Shown here piece after piece: positions 58,901 through 64,000 of a DNA stretch of 64,000 nucleotides. The notes under the pieces are model-generated. The model was not told where the DNA came from. It saw only the letters and a list, made by a program, of their open reading frames with translations, and ran no database searches. The position numbers were made by a program, and so were the translations under genes. Each line of letters opens with the position of its first letter. Position 1 is the first letter of the stretch. Origin of the DNA: Streblospio benedicti (lineage: Eukaryota > Annelida > Polychaeta > Spionida > Spionidae). The stretch lies in NCBI GenBank assembly GCA_019095985.1, contig CM032666.1:13576516-13640515 (forward strand). Direction: 5' to 3'.

Positions 58901-60568
58901 TGCTGTGGCGCACAGATGCTAATCACTCACATTAGCTTTCACTCGCCTCACCTGTAATTATTATACGCGTAGGTACCATGGAGCAGTGTACAACTGTTTC
59001 GGAATGAGTTTGCTCAACACCCACCGCCAGACCTGGCCAGGATTTGAACCCACGAACTTCTGGTCACTAGTCCAACTCCACAGAAGCAAAAAGTCATGCT
59101 GAATATGAATTATGTCACATATCAAGACTTATTGAAAATGCATTGCCAACCCCGGACTACGATATATTCACTTTATTGGCAATGTCTCTGTGTGACAAAG
59201 AACAGAACATTTCATTGACTTTTTCAAGATAAGCATTTTAACCTTTGAAAGCTTGACCAGAAAATATTTGTACAATCTTTATCAAACTAATATAAAAGAA
59301 ACCTCAAAAATATTTAGAAACAAATGCTGATAATCATTGAAGCAACGTTTTAATTTTTTTGCTCATCTCCAATACAAACACATGCAATCAAAAGAGAACT
59401 AATGTAAGCAGCTTTTTACTGTTTCTACAGATTTCATCACATGATGTAAACAGACAGATCGTATGAATTGTTTGTGGACCAACCACGCAAAAATGGCAAT
59501 TACCTATGCACGTGCACATCTATGACTTTCGCCCAAAGTCCTTGCAATTTGACACATTTGTTTTTTTCCCTTCATCTGGACAGAGATTAGAGGTCTTAAC
59601 TTTCCTTGTCATATGAAGCTTTTGGTCTTATCAGCCATGTAAGAATTGTGCTGGTCATCATCCTAGCTTATATCCTATCCATAATGCGAATCCTTGTCGT
59701 GTTGGTTAATTTATAGTAATCTATATGCTGTCAGACTGAATGAAAATTTAAAGGAAATGATTCTATGGTCTCCGCCAATAATGTAAGATCATGTGTGTTA
59801 AGCCGTGTGCAACTATTTAGGTATAAGTTTGCTCAACACCCACCACCAGACTCAACTGGACTGGGAATCGAACCGATGACCTTCTGGTCACAAGTCCAAC
59901 TCCCTATCCACTAGGCCAAAGAAGCACATGGTGAATATATTGACAAAGACGAAAATATCAAAGCCCGTAATTTTGTCGTGTTGACAGAACAATGGTCTAC
60001 TTACTGGAGAAATTGAACCTGATCATTAGTCTCCAGTTTCAAAACATCAATCGTTTCCGCAACGGTTTAGTACGAAGCTTGTGTAATGCCATATTTAGAG
60101 ATTGAAACAACCATTATTTCTGCTGTTGTTTTATAGGTTATGTGGGAGGCTATAAATATGTGGAAGAAAGAGCAAGTCTGTCAAATAGCATGTTTCATTG
60201 TTTGCTTCACTGCCCTCAATTTTTATTCAGTACTTTGTTTAGGCATGTGACTTGCATTCAAGCTAATGATATTTGAGTTTATAAAGAAAAGAGTCTAATT
60301 TTCAGGTGTGTGAGTCAAAACCTCTAAAAAAAACTAACCCAAGACTCTCAAATAACTCAAATTCTCACCTGTGCGGCTCTAGACTGTCGAAGATCTTCTT
60401 GAACTCGACATGGTGATTGCGGAAGTCATCAGGGAAGTTTGCGAATGTGGGCAGGACCGCGGTGGTGAGGATGTCGCCCCAGGAGCGCTCGGACACCCAG
60501 GAGTTGGCCGGGTTGGGCAGGTCCTTGGGCTTGATGGTGCCACCAGCCAGCAGGAACCGCCACTCATC
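15292..60568 (-). CDS. DNAH1: Axonemal dynein heavy chain DNAH1, C-terminal part (12 exons resolved, one missing)
   Basis: Twelve exons total 2033 nt (about 677 codons) of a protein of roughly 4,200-4,300 residues. DNAH1 is an inner-arm axonemal dynein heavy chain, an ATP-driven motor in cilia and flagella. Order of parts: end of the AAA5 region ([35 protein letters not shown]); D6/AAA6 ([56 protein letters not shown]); AAA lid ([56 protein letters not shown]); C-terminal domain ([54 protein letters not shown]). The ending [10 protein letters not shown] is closest, from memory, to human DNAH1 (GVALICALDY) rather than DNAH3/7/12. All junctions join in frame except 36792 to 28610, where an exon of length 1 mod 3 must intervene. 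The 5' exons lie right of 60568. Confidence 0.93.
15495..15665 (-). mobile_element. MITE family 'CCGTATACGACC', full copy
   Basis: Perfect terminal inverted repeats of about 19 bases (CCGTATACGACCATCCAAG) flanked by TA on both sides. About 171 bp including the TA target duplication. Related copies: 43284-43391 (truncated) and 57322-57479 (full, opposite orientation). Short TIR, TA target and no ORF mark a non-autonomous DNA element; superfamily not determined. Confidence 0.85.
17089..17130 (+). repeat. Decayed copy of the 17270 exon's donor end
   Basis: TACCTACCCTAGTAAGCATC here parallels TACCTGCCCTGGTGAGCGTC at 17267-17286, the donor plus the last exon codons, and the likeness continues to ACGACACTC versus GGGACACTC. 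It lies 178 bp out into the intron. Confidence 0.65.
17270..17504 (-). CDS. DNAH1: DNAH1 exon (C-terminal domain, [10 protein letters not shown])
   Basis: 235 nt; acceptor TTTCCCTGCCAG, donor GTACGTTG. It encodes [55 protein letters not shown] and [12 protein letters not shown]. It ends one base into the Gly codon of RAG. Array copies related to both its ends lie in the flanking introns. Confidence 0.95.
17497..17685 (+). repeat. Tandem array spanning the acceptor of the 17270-17504 exon
   Basis: Units of about 50-57 bp share ATGGTCTTTGAAATTGRTAT, starting near 17523, 17579 and 17629. The segment before each unit, ACTTGGTACATGAAAATTAA, aligns with the acceptor boundary CACCTGGCAGGGAAAAGTG, so the unit appears to include the splice acceptor and a few exon bases. 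Confidence 0.75.
18679..18718 (+). repeat. 20-bp tandem duplication
   Basis: CAGTCTTTCAAAACTAGT occurs twice in direct succession. Short, perfect, within the intron. Confidence 0.8.
19822..19910 (+). mobile_element. tRNA-derived SINE head
   Basis: It contains TGGCCTAGTAG (pol III A box) and GGATTCGATTCCC (B box) at tRNA-like spacing, in the layout of a tRNA-derived SINE. The 5' stem does not pair as in a true tRNA. A long inverted repeat follows immediately (19931-20028). Confidence 0.7.
19931..20028. repeat. Foldback next to the SINE
   Basis: Left arm GAGTCCCAATGTTTGTTTAC (19931-19965, ending in a C run) pairs with the right arm at 19990-20028, which opens with a G run and ends AACAAATATTGGGACTC. 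Arms are about 35-38 nt with a loop of about 24 nt. Confidence 0.85.
20361..20532 (+). mobile_element. Pogo/Tigger-like MITE remnant (copy D)
   Basis: Diverged relative of the 30735 and 40303 copies. It keeps CAGTAGAGAGGTGG, GTGGTCTTAATT and a GGGGTTTTACTG end. The left terminus is eroded. Confidence 0.5.
22948..23150. repeat. Poly-A tracts around a 20-bp hairpin
   Basis: An A-tract of about 30 bases lies near 22950-22977 and another of 17-18 bases near 23135-23152. Between them ATATATAAGTATCACAATAG (23044-23063) is perfectly inverted at 23087-23106. Family unknown. Confidence 0.7.
25415..25480 (+). mobile_element. Weak tRNA-SINE-like stretch
   Basis: GATGGTCCAGTTGTTAG resembles an A-box region, followed after about 30 bases by CAAGGTCTGAGACTGG where a B box would be expected. 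The B box is poor. Confidence 0.3.
28404..28610 (-). CDS. DNAH1: DNAH1 exon (C-terminal domain, [11 protein letters not shown])
   Basis: 207 nt, 69 codons; acceptor GTTTCTCTCCAG, donor GTACGCCAG. It encodes [40 protein letters not shown] and [15 protein letters not shown]. It starts in phase 0, so it cannot join directly to the 36792 exon. A 202-bp palindrome begins 81 nt upstream of the acceptor. Confidence 0.95.
28691..28892. repeat. 202-bp near-perfect palindrome (foldback)
   Basis: The left arm from ATTAGTACTGTCTTCTGG through GTTTTCGGTGCT pairs with a right arm from AGCACCGAAAAC to AGACAGTACTAAT. The inner segment GATAATATGACAAAC also pairs with GTTTGTCATTATT, leaving almost no loop. Confidence 0.9.
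29405..29515 (-). pseudogene. Decayed DNAH1 exon-like stretch
   Basis: On the minus strand, 29486-29466 encodes LLKALKG, identical to a segment of DNAH1 (as I recall human DNAH1: LLKALKGLVVMSS) that belongs exactly between the exons at 36792 and 28404. TTTAAC upstream (Phe-Asn; human Tyr-Asn), CGGCTGCTGTGATCA and ATG...CTGGAG downstream also resemble that exon at nucleotide level. They lie in different frames, and no acceptor places LLKALKG in frame. It looks like a broken copy of the missing exon, or the exon itself damaged. Confidence 0.45.
29466..30120 (+). repeat. Tandem duplication of about 310 bp
   Basis: Copy 1 (about 29466-29775) and copy 2 (about 29776-30120) share CCTTCAGCA, TTTTAACTTTATAA, TTGATCCCATAATATT, GTCTTGATC and ATGTCAAATGTTTG in the same order. 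The copies are well diverged. The duplicated block starts inside the decayed DNAH1-like stretch. Confidence 0.7.
30735..30913 (+). mobile_element. Pogo/Tigger-like MITE (copy A)
   Basis: About 179 bp. Ends CAGTAGAACCTCC and, reversed, CAGTTGAACCTCC. TA precedes the left end. Internal words ATTAGGACCACCTTTGGGAC and GGTGGTCTTAATTGGAGG repeat in the 40303 copy. TA target and CAGTARAACCTC-type ends fit pogo/Tigger-like Tc1-mariner non-autonomous elements (inference). Confidence 0.8.
33742..34050 (+). mobile_element. Pogo-like inverted-repeat element (copy E, longer)
   Basis: CAGTAGAACTTCC at the left and, reversed, CAGTAAAACCCTG at the right, with TA directly outside both ends (33740-33741 and 34051-34052). 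About 309 bp. The interior differs from copies A and B, so it is a related but separate subfamily. Confidence 0.6.
34409..34569 (+). repeat. Two-copy tandem repeat, about 80-bp unit
   Basis: CTGCTAAATGGTARGCGTCTTG starts each unit (34409 and 34491). CAAACAATAGATCAGATA and CTACCTTGGTT follow at the same spacing. Confidence 0.9.
36226..36791 (+). repeat. Minisatellite built from a DNAH1 exon-intron junction
   Basis: Four near-identical 31-bp units start at 36657, 36688, 36719 and 36750. The next repeat start, 36781, runs into the exon. Each unit, read on the minus strand, contains CATACGGTGAGTAGAAC, the last exon bases plus the true donor (one unit reads CATACAGTGAG). More diverged units to the left (36569-36656 and 36226-36278) also carry exon-derived TGACCTCCTG and GAATGAGCAC words. 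Confidence 0.92.
36279..36568 (+). mobile_element. Inverted-repeat element with G/C-rich ends
   Basis: Left end GGGAAGGATCATAAATAATA then CCGGGGAGG. The right end, reversed, is GGGAACGATCATAAATAATG then ATACCGGGG. About 290 bp, no ORF. It sits inside the donor-derived array: related array units occur on both sides (36226-36278 and 36569 onward). Confidence 0.7.
36792..36922 (-). CDS. DNAH1: DNAH1 exon ([11 protein letters not shown])
   Basis: 131 nt; acceptor GTGACTAG, donor GTGAGTAGAAC. It encodes [20 protein letters not shown] and ends [10 protein letters not shown] plus CG of a split Arg. The polypyrimidine tract before the acceptor is weak. The donor is the last unit of a 31-bp tandem array running into the intron (36657-36791). 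The exon that should follow was not found intact. Confidence 0.93.
36923..38770 (-). other. DNAH1: DNAH1 intron of 1.85 kb
   Basis: AT-rich. It holds a SINE fragment against the next exon (38727-38768) and, at about 38571-38600, a faint likeness to the neighbouring donor end. Nothing else recognised. Confidence 0.6.
38727..38768 (-). mobile_element. tRNA-SINE fragment abutting an exon donor
   Basis: GTTTGCTCAACGCCCACCAG and GGAACCGAACCC (B box in reverse) match the minus-strand SINEs at 58986 and 59806. The fragment ends within a few bases of the donor of the 38771-38941 exon. Confidence 0.55.
38771..38941 (-). CDS. DNAH1: DNAH1 exon ([13 protein letters not shown])
   Basis: 171 nt, 57 codons; acceptor CGTTCCCAG, donor GTGGGTTCGG. 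It encodes [40 protein letters not shown] and a Gly/Ser-rich [20 protein letters not shown] fragment lies directly against the donor (38727-38768). Confidence 0.95.
38942..39420 (-). other. DNAH1: DNAH1 intron of 479 bp
   Basis: It holds a dispersed copy of the neighbouring donor at 39292-39313 and further AAGTACTCA words between 39290 and 39385. Otherwise nothing is seen. Confidence 0.65.
39290..39420 (+). repeat. Degenerate repeats of the 39421 exon's donor
   Basis: GTACTCACATTGTGTGATTA at 39292 mirrors GCACTCACATTGTAGTCATT at the true boundary. AAGTACTCA recurs near 39319 and 39370. On the minus strand this reproduces TACAATGTGAGTGC, exon end plus donor. Confidence 0.7.
39421..39597 (-). 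CDS. DNAH1: DNAH1 exon (AAA lid, [11 protein letters not shown])
   Basis: 177 nt, 59 codons; acceptor TTTCTCCCCAG, donor GTGAGTGCTG. It encodes [35 protein letters not shown] and ends IDPDNDYN. The [12 protein letters not shown] stretch is almost invariant in axonemal dynein heavy chains. Confidence 0.95.
39598..39862 (+). repeat. Acceptor-side duplication of the 39421-39597 exon
   Basis: GGAGAAAGCAGGCGTTAATA beginning at the acceptor recurs as GGAGAAAGTAGGTGCTTATA at about 39781. TATGACCT, AATAGGG and ACACTTCTTT/CCACTTCTTT follow in both. The acceptor CAG has decayed in the outer copy. Confidence 0.75.
39675..39778 (-). mobile_element. Pogo/Tigger-like MITE, truncated (copy C)
   Basis: It begins CAGTGGAACCTCAAATTAAG after TA and matches the reverse complement of the 40303 copy as far as AAAATGAACCTTTG. 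The other half is missing. It lies inside the 39598-39862 duplication. Confidence 0.75.
40130..40622 (+). repeat. Tandem array carrying the 40623 exon donor
   Basis: TTTTTGCCTCACCTTGTAAA or close variants occur near 40144, 40184, 40268, 40487 and 40574, ending at the true boundary (CCGCCTCACCTTGTACGG). Each copy reads TACAAGGTGAGGC on the minus strand: the last two exon codons and the donor. Words ACTTGTCAAAATTATAATAT link the units. Confidence 0.9.
40303..40478 (+). mobile_element. Pogo/Tigger-like MITE (copy B)
   Basis: About 176 bp with TA on both sides. Ends CAGTAGAGCCTCTCTATTAG and, reversed, TAGTAGAGCCTCCAATTAAG. Inserted between units of the donor array, so it is younger than at least part of that array. 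Confidence 0.88.
40623..40802 (-). CDS. DNAH1: DNAH1 exon (AAA lid)
   Basis: 180 nt, 60 codons; acceptor TTCCCCCTCCAG, donor GTGAGGCGG. It encodes [40 protein letters not shown] and EEYDDIPYK. Tandem arrays flank it on both sides, at 40130-40622 and 40803-41660. Confidence 0.95.
40803..41660 (+). repeat. Higher-order tandem array starting at the 40802 acceptor
   Basis: Repeated blocks GGCGAGGYGAAATTAGTGAG, TTTGTTTCAGTAAAAATGT, TTATAGATTAGGGCTACTTA, CATTGAAATACAGG and TACACGGGTGGTAAAAC recur three to five times in varying combinations, with units of about 300-350 bp. The first unit begins directly outside the exon. Confidence 0.85.
42617..42660 (-). repeat. Copied 3' end of the 42770 exon with donor
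   Basis: About 31 nt of exon plus donor repeated 142 bp downstream. On the minus strand it reads DFFNSCGVK in frame followed by GTGGGTGTTG, the same residues and the same donor as the true exon end. Confidence 0.85.
42770..42943 (-). CDS. DNAH1: DNAH1 exon (end of D6)
   Basis: 174 nt, 58 codons; acceptor TTACCCTCCAG, donor GTGGGTGTTG. It starts [19 protein letters not shown], continues [20 protein letters not shown] and ends FFNSCGVK. Fragments of both exon ends are duplicated in the flanking introns, at 42617-42660, 43058-43094 and 43228-43275. Confidence 0.95.
43058..43275 (-). repeat. Two copied acceptor/5' ends of the 42943 exon
   Basis: At 43058-43094 the minus strand reads CCAG then [10 protein letters not shown], against [10 protein letters not shown] in the exon. 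At 43228-43275 it reads CCAG then VHRDF before drifting out of frame. Both include the acceptor CAG and bases beyond it. Confidence 0.85.
43284..43391 (-). mobile_element. MITE family 'CCGTATACGACC', truncated copy
   Basis: Matches the right two thirds of the 15495-15665 element (TTATGTAGTAACTGCACTCT, CTTGGATGGTCGTATAGGG). The left terminus is missing and it joins directly onto the copied acceptor fragment. Confidence 0.8.
50247..50335 (+). repeat. Tandem duplication, about 45-bp unit
   Basis: TTTTATTGTAAATGACTATT followed by GAAAGCTG occurs twice, each copy followed by ATTTCATGGC. Confidence 0.85.
50732..50863 (-). CDS. DNAH1: DNAH1 exon (D6, QNCHLA motif)
   Basis: 132 nt, 44 codons; acceptor CTCTCTTCAG, donor GTAAGTTG. 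It encodes [20 protein letters not shown] followed by [19 protein letters not shown], the Walker B-like strand segment of the D6 module. Confidence 0.95.
50864..54131 (-). other. DNAH1: DNAH1 intron of 3.27 kb
   Basis: It holds a hAT-like element (51214-51622). The rest is AT-rich with no gene or clear repeat. Unlike neighbouring introns, no copies of the exon ends were noticed. Confidence 0.6.
51214..51622 (+). mobile_element. hAT-like non-autonomous DNA transposon, 409 bp
   Basis: Ends AGGCCTGTAACGATAC and, reversed, AGGACTGCAACGATAC, with further GATACAATACACATCACGAT-type words inside. ATTATCTGAT directly flanks both sides (51204-51213 and 51623-51632), a target duplication of 8-10 bp given the repetitive target. 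TGTAACGATAC ends are typical of a widespread hAT group. No ORF. Confidence 0.85.
54132..54290 (-). CDS. DNAH1: DNAH1 exon (D6 P-loop region)
   Basis: 159 nt, 53 codons; acceptor CCATTTCAG, donor GTGGGTTT. It encodes [38 protein letters not shown] and [10 protein letters not shown]. The ISLGQGQ element is the D6 (AAA6) phosphate-loop-derived motif of dynein heavy chains. Confidence 0.95.
55560..56100 (+). mobile_element. Fossil fragment of a Penelope-like retroelement (GIY-YIG end)
   Basis: One stretch reads [16 protein letters not shown], the pattern of the GIY-YIG endonuclease of Penelope-like elements. It is preceded by [16 protein letters not shown], which resembles the linker after the reverse transcriptase (typically P-T-RTLR-LLV-PKD). 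Only the 3' portion remains, and it is broken in several places. No reverse transcriptase core or terminal repeats were seen. Old and inactive. Confidence 0.65.
57060..57553 (+). repeat. Donor-side duplication of the 57554 exon region
   Basis: Copy 1 (about 57083-57228) and copy 2 (about 57241-57320 plus 57481-57515) share CTCCTTCTGCCATC or TTCCTTCTGCCATC, CTAGCAAAAAA, CCACAAAACCCGACAACAG, TGATAA-CAATGAC and AAAAAG. The CCACCTGGTTCAGTTCCTTC of copy 2 resembles GCACCTGGCTCAGTGCTGCC just before the true exon. Copy 2 is split by a MITE; copy 1 shows the empty site. Confidence 0.7.
57322..57479 (+). mobile_element. MITE family 'CCGTATACGACC', full copy inside the array
   Basis: Ends TACCATATAAGACCATCCAA and, reversed, TACCGTATACAAACATCCAA. 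The interior matches the reverse complement of 15495-15665. Comparison with the unsplit array copy near 57178-57195 shows it as an insertion at a TA. Confidence 0.85.
57554..57698 (-). CDS. DNAH1: DNAH1 exon (linker into D6)
   Basis: 145 nt; acceptor TTTCTCCCAG, donor GTAGGCGG. It completes the split Arg and continues [30 protein letters not shown], ending QRFIEPQ. A 182-bp palindrome (57743-57924) begins 45 nt upstream of its acceptor, and array copies related to its donor side lie at 57060-57553. Confidence 0.93.
57743..57924. repeat. 182-bp near-perfect palindrome (foldback)
   Basis: The left arm from CATGGGCCTCAGCATCATGG through GTTTACAAACACTATACCA pairs with the right arm ending CCATGATGCTGAGACCCATG. 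Arms are about 85 nt and the loop about 10 nt. It starts 45 nt upstream of the acceptor of the 57554-57698 exon. Confidence 0.92.
58275..58381. repeat. Cluster of alternating GGCTAGGGAGCC / GGCTCCCTAGCC words
   Basis: Five copies alternate in orientation: 58277-58288, 58295-58306, 58321-58334, 58341-58354 and 58371-58381. The linkers are themselves palindromic (CCCACTGTGGG; ACACTCAGTGTGT). The block can fold into several hairpins or one long branched structure. Confidence 0.9.
58986..59090 (-). mobile_element. tRNA-derived SINE, copy 2
   Basis: Matches 59806-59927 across GTTTGCTCAACACCCACC, GAACCC (B box reversed) and ACTTCTGGTCACTAGTCCAA. The A-box end is shorter and eroded. Confidence 0.75.
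59806..59927 (-). mobile_element. tRNA-derived SINE, copy 1
   Basis: On the minus strand TTTGGCCTAGTGGATAGG contains an A box and ATCGGTTCGATTCCC a B box at tRNA-like spacing. It continues into GGTGGTGGGTGTTGAGCAAA. The same tail appears in the 58986 copy and in fragments at 38727 and possibly 42588, marking a family. Confidence 0.85.
60369..60568 (-). CDS. DNAH1: DNAH1 exon (end of AAA5 region)
   Basis: 200 nt; acceptor TCTCCACTTCAG, donor GTGAGAATT. It starts [10 protein letters not shown], contains [14 protein letters not shown] and [12 protein letters not shown], and ends FDSLEPH plus AG of a split Arg codon. It matches the DNAH1 segment before the D6 region. It is the most upstream exon in the window and starts in phase 0. 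Confidence 0.93.
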
Positions 60569-62394
60569 CTGAAGTGGAGAACGGGATGGTAAGTATATAT
60601 GGATCAGTTAAGTAAGCATGTCTCAAAACTGAATATGAAGTAACTCATGTAGAAGTAGTGATTACTCCAAGTAGCGATATCTTAGGGTTCAATCTCGATC
60701 ACAACACTTAAGGAGCTACGAATCACGCACGCACAAGAGCTCTGTGATAATGACTACCTGTTACCTTGAAGCAAAGCATAATTTGTGTGCCAAACTGTGT
60801 AATATGCCTATGGCTATGTCATGAGACAAATTTCACAGTACGAAAATATTTATCAAGTACTCGAGTGCCTGCAACTAAAGTCAAGTAAATGCAATTTCGT
60901 AGGTTGTACACAGTCAAAAAAGTTTGTTTAAAAAAGTTAGATACATATATGTTTGTATACAGGAAGTGTCAGTCTACTCATTCTCATTGCATAATAGCAA
61001 AGTTGAGAATATGAGATACGAAAAAGAAGTGTGCGTCTCATTTAGTGAGGTGTCTCCGTTAGCGAAATGGTTTTAATAGCAACATTGGTAAAGATTTTTT
61101 TTTTTGTTCGTTGACATAAGTGTCACTGAACTGCTTTTGTTTTGATGTAGGCCTTCAGCAATAATTTACAATTGCAAAATTTGATACTATGGCCATGTAG
61201 ATTTCCTACAAGTACTTAGCTCCTGACAAAATAAAAACAGAATCCCCCAAAGTGTAGTCAATCAGAATGATATTTCAGACATGGTTTTCTGTCACAACCG
61301 AGATGACTACACGGTGTGATGTTTCATTATGCCTCGCAGTCTGAGGAAACGTGAGGATTGAGAATTGCCATATAATCATTTGAATTTCAAAATAATCCAA
61401 ACATTATTTTTCGTTTGTAAATTTCAACTAAATTATATAATTCTCTATGATTTGAATATTTGGACCAAATATCTTATGGGCAGGTATGGTAGTGAATTGC
61501 ATAATATTGAGCAAAACTCTCATTTGTTTTATTTATGAAATACATATGAAATCTTCCAGACTTTGCCTATATTTTCTTTTCTTTTCTTAACTTAAAAAGT
61601 CAATCACTCAAGTGCAAACGCAGACACAAAGTTCGACCTAAGAAGGTCTAACATTCACATGTAGAGGAAACATTAACATTTATTAACAAGAACAGCTTTT
61701 ATTTTTGTACCATGCAACTTGTGATATGTACAACTTCCGAAACCTTGAGGGAACGGCTGTCTTTATAGCATTAATGCGACAACGACCATTGCATTTGTAA
61801 GCTCGTTAACCTTGACGGAATTGTGTAACCTTGAGTCAAGTGAATTTCTCCCTTATTTTCTAAAACGAATCGCTGTCATTACCCATTTCGTTCTCATCCC
61901 TTTTCTTCAATGACGTTTCATATGAAGTAATAGTTATCTTTGCTACGAAGGACAAGTATCAATCAGTAAATGAATGAATAAATGTTGTTGTGTGCTTGTT
62001 ATAGGTTGGGTACGCATACTTAAGAAAGTAGATAATAAAACTCATTATCGTAAATTGCTTATTCATAGCCCCTGGTGAATATTTGGACAAACAGATGGTG
62101 ATTATTATAGGCTACTTATAAAAATCTGGTAATTCCATCATTGCCTCAAAAACGCACAAGGGCTCTATACTATTGGGTAATAATATACAGCTTTCACAAC
62201 ACACATTTAAAGGTGATATTTGCATCATGACATCATCAAAACTGGCTTGCCATTCAGTCTCAAATTATTCTCTGGTATATATACAAATAAGGGTGATTAA
62301 TATTTCAACACTTTACGTTGAATGTTACATCATATCAATCCTATCTATTTCGCCAGAAACGGATGCTGCTGGTTGCAGCAAGGTTACTAATAAA

Positions 62395-62711
62395 GCGAGG
62401 GGCACATTAATTTGACCTTGCGGGCATGTTCGCCGCAAGGCTTGTTGACGCGGCCCAGTTACGCCCAGTTAAATTTCTTGAATATATACGACATTTAGTG
62501 TAAGGTCACAGCACTGCCAACTTGCAGTCAGACCACAGCTGAAATTTGCCGTAGAGGAAGTTTGGCATGCCAAACTTCTTCTGCGGCCACCGTAGTGCCT
62601 CGAAAAAACCTACGTTTGCCGCACCGTACACTCACGGATCCTCACGATTTCTATGCGTTTTTGGCAGTAGACTGGCTGTAGACCCACTTTGCAGCGTAAT
62701 GTGCCCCGTGC
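62395..62711. mobile_element. GC-rich inverted-repeat element
   Basis: GCGAGGGGCACATTA (62395-62409) is inverted as TAATGTGCCCCGTGC (62697-62711). The interior is strikingly GC- and CpG-rich compared with its surroundings and holds a perfect 22-bp palindrome GAAGTTTGGCATGCCAAACTTC (about 62560-62581). No ORF; family unknown. Confidence 0.6.
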
Positions 62712-62935
62712 ATTAAACTGCATGTGCAGCTCATAAACACAATTATGGTGGCCAAGCACAATAAACACGCTACAACTAGACACTTAGTCTTGTCTCACAT
62801 TTGCAACAGCAAAATTTTGAGGGCCTACGCATGGTATTCAAATAAGCAATAAAATAATTTGTTTGCTTATAAGCAATTTAACCGTGTCTTCAATCCAGAG
62901 ATAACAAGAATCAATTTCAAACCTATTGCTTTATC

Positions 62936-63160
62936 ATACCCAAGCCCCGATTGGGTTGGTTAAGACTATACGCACGAGGTCCGTAGGCTATGAACTCAAC
63001 TCAGAATTCAGACAAAAATTCAGCAAAACGCACCGGATGACCCCGTGTTAGTACGGATGACCCCGAACAAATGACGTACATCACGTTCAGATAACTACGT
63101 CACACGTACGTTGATAAACGTAGTGGTTGCACCTACTGTACTCAATAATGGATAATGTAA
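62936..63160 (-). repeat. 245-bp dispersed repeat, copy 2
   Basis: Reverse complement of 12975-13221, about 50 kb away. Starts CATACCCAAGCCCCGATTGG and runs to the GTACAGTAGGTGCA block. It shows a small extra segment (GTGTTAGTACGGATGACCCC). Confidence 0.8.
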
Positions 63161-64000
63161 CACTTTCATATCGGCTAAGGAGAAGTAATTAGACAAATAA
63201 AAACAGTGATGCTTCTATTTCTCAAAGTTTACATAGAAATGTCAAGGTTCATTTAACAGTTTAATGTGGATACTAGCTGTCATTGTCCCACTGAACGTTG
63301 CCACTTGAAATCCCGTGGTCTGTCTGCGATGTATGTTTATCAAAACGGGAATAGTTCAATGTTTAAGGTTGTGGAGCTTATAAAAGTGCGTAATTATTCA
63401 TACACCTATGTAAAATTTACTACTGAAACCGTTTTCATCCATACTAGATGATTATTTACAACATTTCTGAGTGGAAACGTTTAAAAAATTGTGTTGTTTA
63501 TTCCCGGGATTGGCAAAATATCTGCGTAGTTGACACCATCATTTATTCGTTTTCAAGGAAACACATGATATACGGAGCCGACCACGGAGCCCATGCAGCT
63601 TTCATAAGACTGCTGTCAAACACCTTATCTGTGATCCGCCATTTGAATTGTCATAAAATATCCCTGGCATGTCGTAATGCCCCGTTTCTCCCGTGATATC
63701 AGTCGTTGCTAAAAGGCAGACCACCAAAAGAATGACGGCGATGTGCATTTTCGTTTTGTCACAATGTACTAGGTTGGAAATCGAGTTTTAATAAATTAAG
63801 AATAGATAAGATGTTTTTATTGTGACAAAACTTAAACATTTTACTTATGAATATTAACAAAATTTGATACCACAGCAGCCTACCAGTCATCACGGTATGC
63901 CGGGGTATTGATGTTGAAAAAAAATAATTAATGAGCTCAAAAATGAATTTTTTATTATTTTCACGGGCCGGGGTATCAGGTAACCCGGGTTACGGCGTGG

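Larger units (their letters stand above)
57699..60368 (-). other. DNAH1: DNAH1 intron of 2.67 kb
   Basis: It holds a 182-bp palindrome near the acceptor, a cluster of alternating 12-14-bp inverted words (58275-58381) and two tRNA-derived SINEs (58986-59090 and 59806-59927). The remainder is AT-rich with nothing seen. Confidence 0.65.
60569..64000 (-). other. DNAH1: DNAH1 upstream intron (partial)
   Basis: It holds a GC-rich inverted-repeat element (62395-62711), the second copy of the 245-bp dispersed repeat (62936-63160) and a 12-bp inverted pair TTTTGTCACAAT (63752, 63816). No further dynein exon was recognised up to the right edge. Confidence 0.6.

Noticed and set aside
60370-60592. Ser/Pro-rich and Gly-rich frames over 60379-60592
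   Set aside because: Other-frame shadows of the DNAH1 exon 60369-60568.

Overview
The window is animal nuclear DNA carrying parts of two protein-coding genes, both on the minus strand. Coding exons are short, GC-rich and bounded by GT/AG. They sit in AT-rich introns of about 0.4 to 11 kb that are full of short transposon remnants, tRNA-derived SINEs and minisatellites. No bacterial-type operon, CRISPR or phage signal is present. The organism is a metazoan with motile cilia, most likely a marine invertebrate. Amphioxus is a candidate because, as I recall, minisatellites spanning exon-intron boundaries ('mirages') were described in amphioxus Adh. The low GC and long introns leave echinoderms, hemichordates and lophotrochozoans open.

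Layout from left to right. Positions 1-11764 hold the first four coding exons of a CREB3L1/2-type (OASIS/BBF2H7) transcription factor: start codon at 11764, exons at 11660-11764, 3610-3799, 2993-3195 and 2205-2387. The bZIP, membrane and luminal parts lie beyond the left edge. A possible promoter with CCAAT and CRE-like motifs is near 12160-12260. About 3.5 kb of intergenic DNA follows. From 15292 to 60568 lie the last exons of an axonemal dynein heavy chain that matches DNAH1. Twelve exons were resolved and they join in frame except at one place. They encode the end of AAA5, the D6 (AAA6) region, the AAA lid and the C-terminal domain, ending in [10 protein letters not shown] and a stop. Positions 60569-64000 are upstream DNAH1 intron.

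The two genes have no obvious functional link. DNAH1 is an inner-arm cilium motor. CREB3L is a stress- and secretion-regulated transcription factor.

The main unusual signal is in the introns. Many exon ends, both donor and acceptor sides, have partial copies repeated outward into the flanking intron as tandem arrays or dispersed fragments. Several copies keep the splice-site sequence and in-frame residues. Several of these arrays have been hit by small inverted-repeat transposons. A second signal is an expected DNAH1 exon of about 145 nt between 28610 and 36792 that I cannot find intact. Only a decayed look-alike is visible at about 29405-29515. I see no new multi-gene system.
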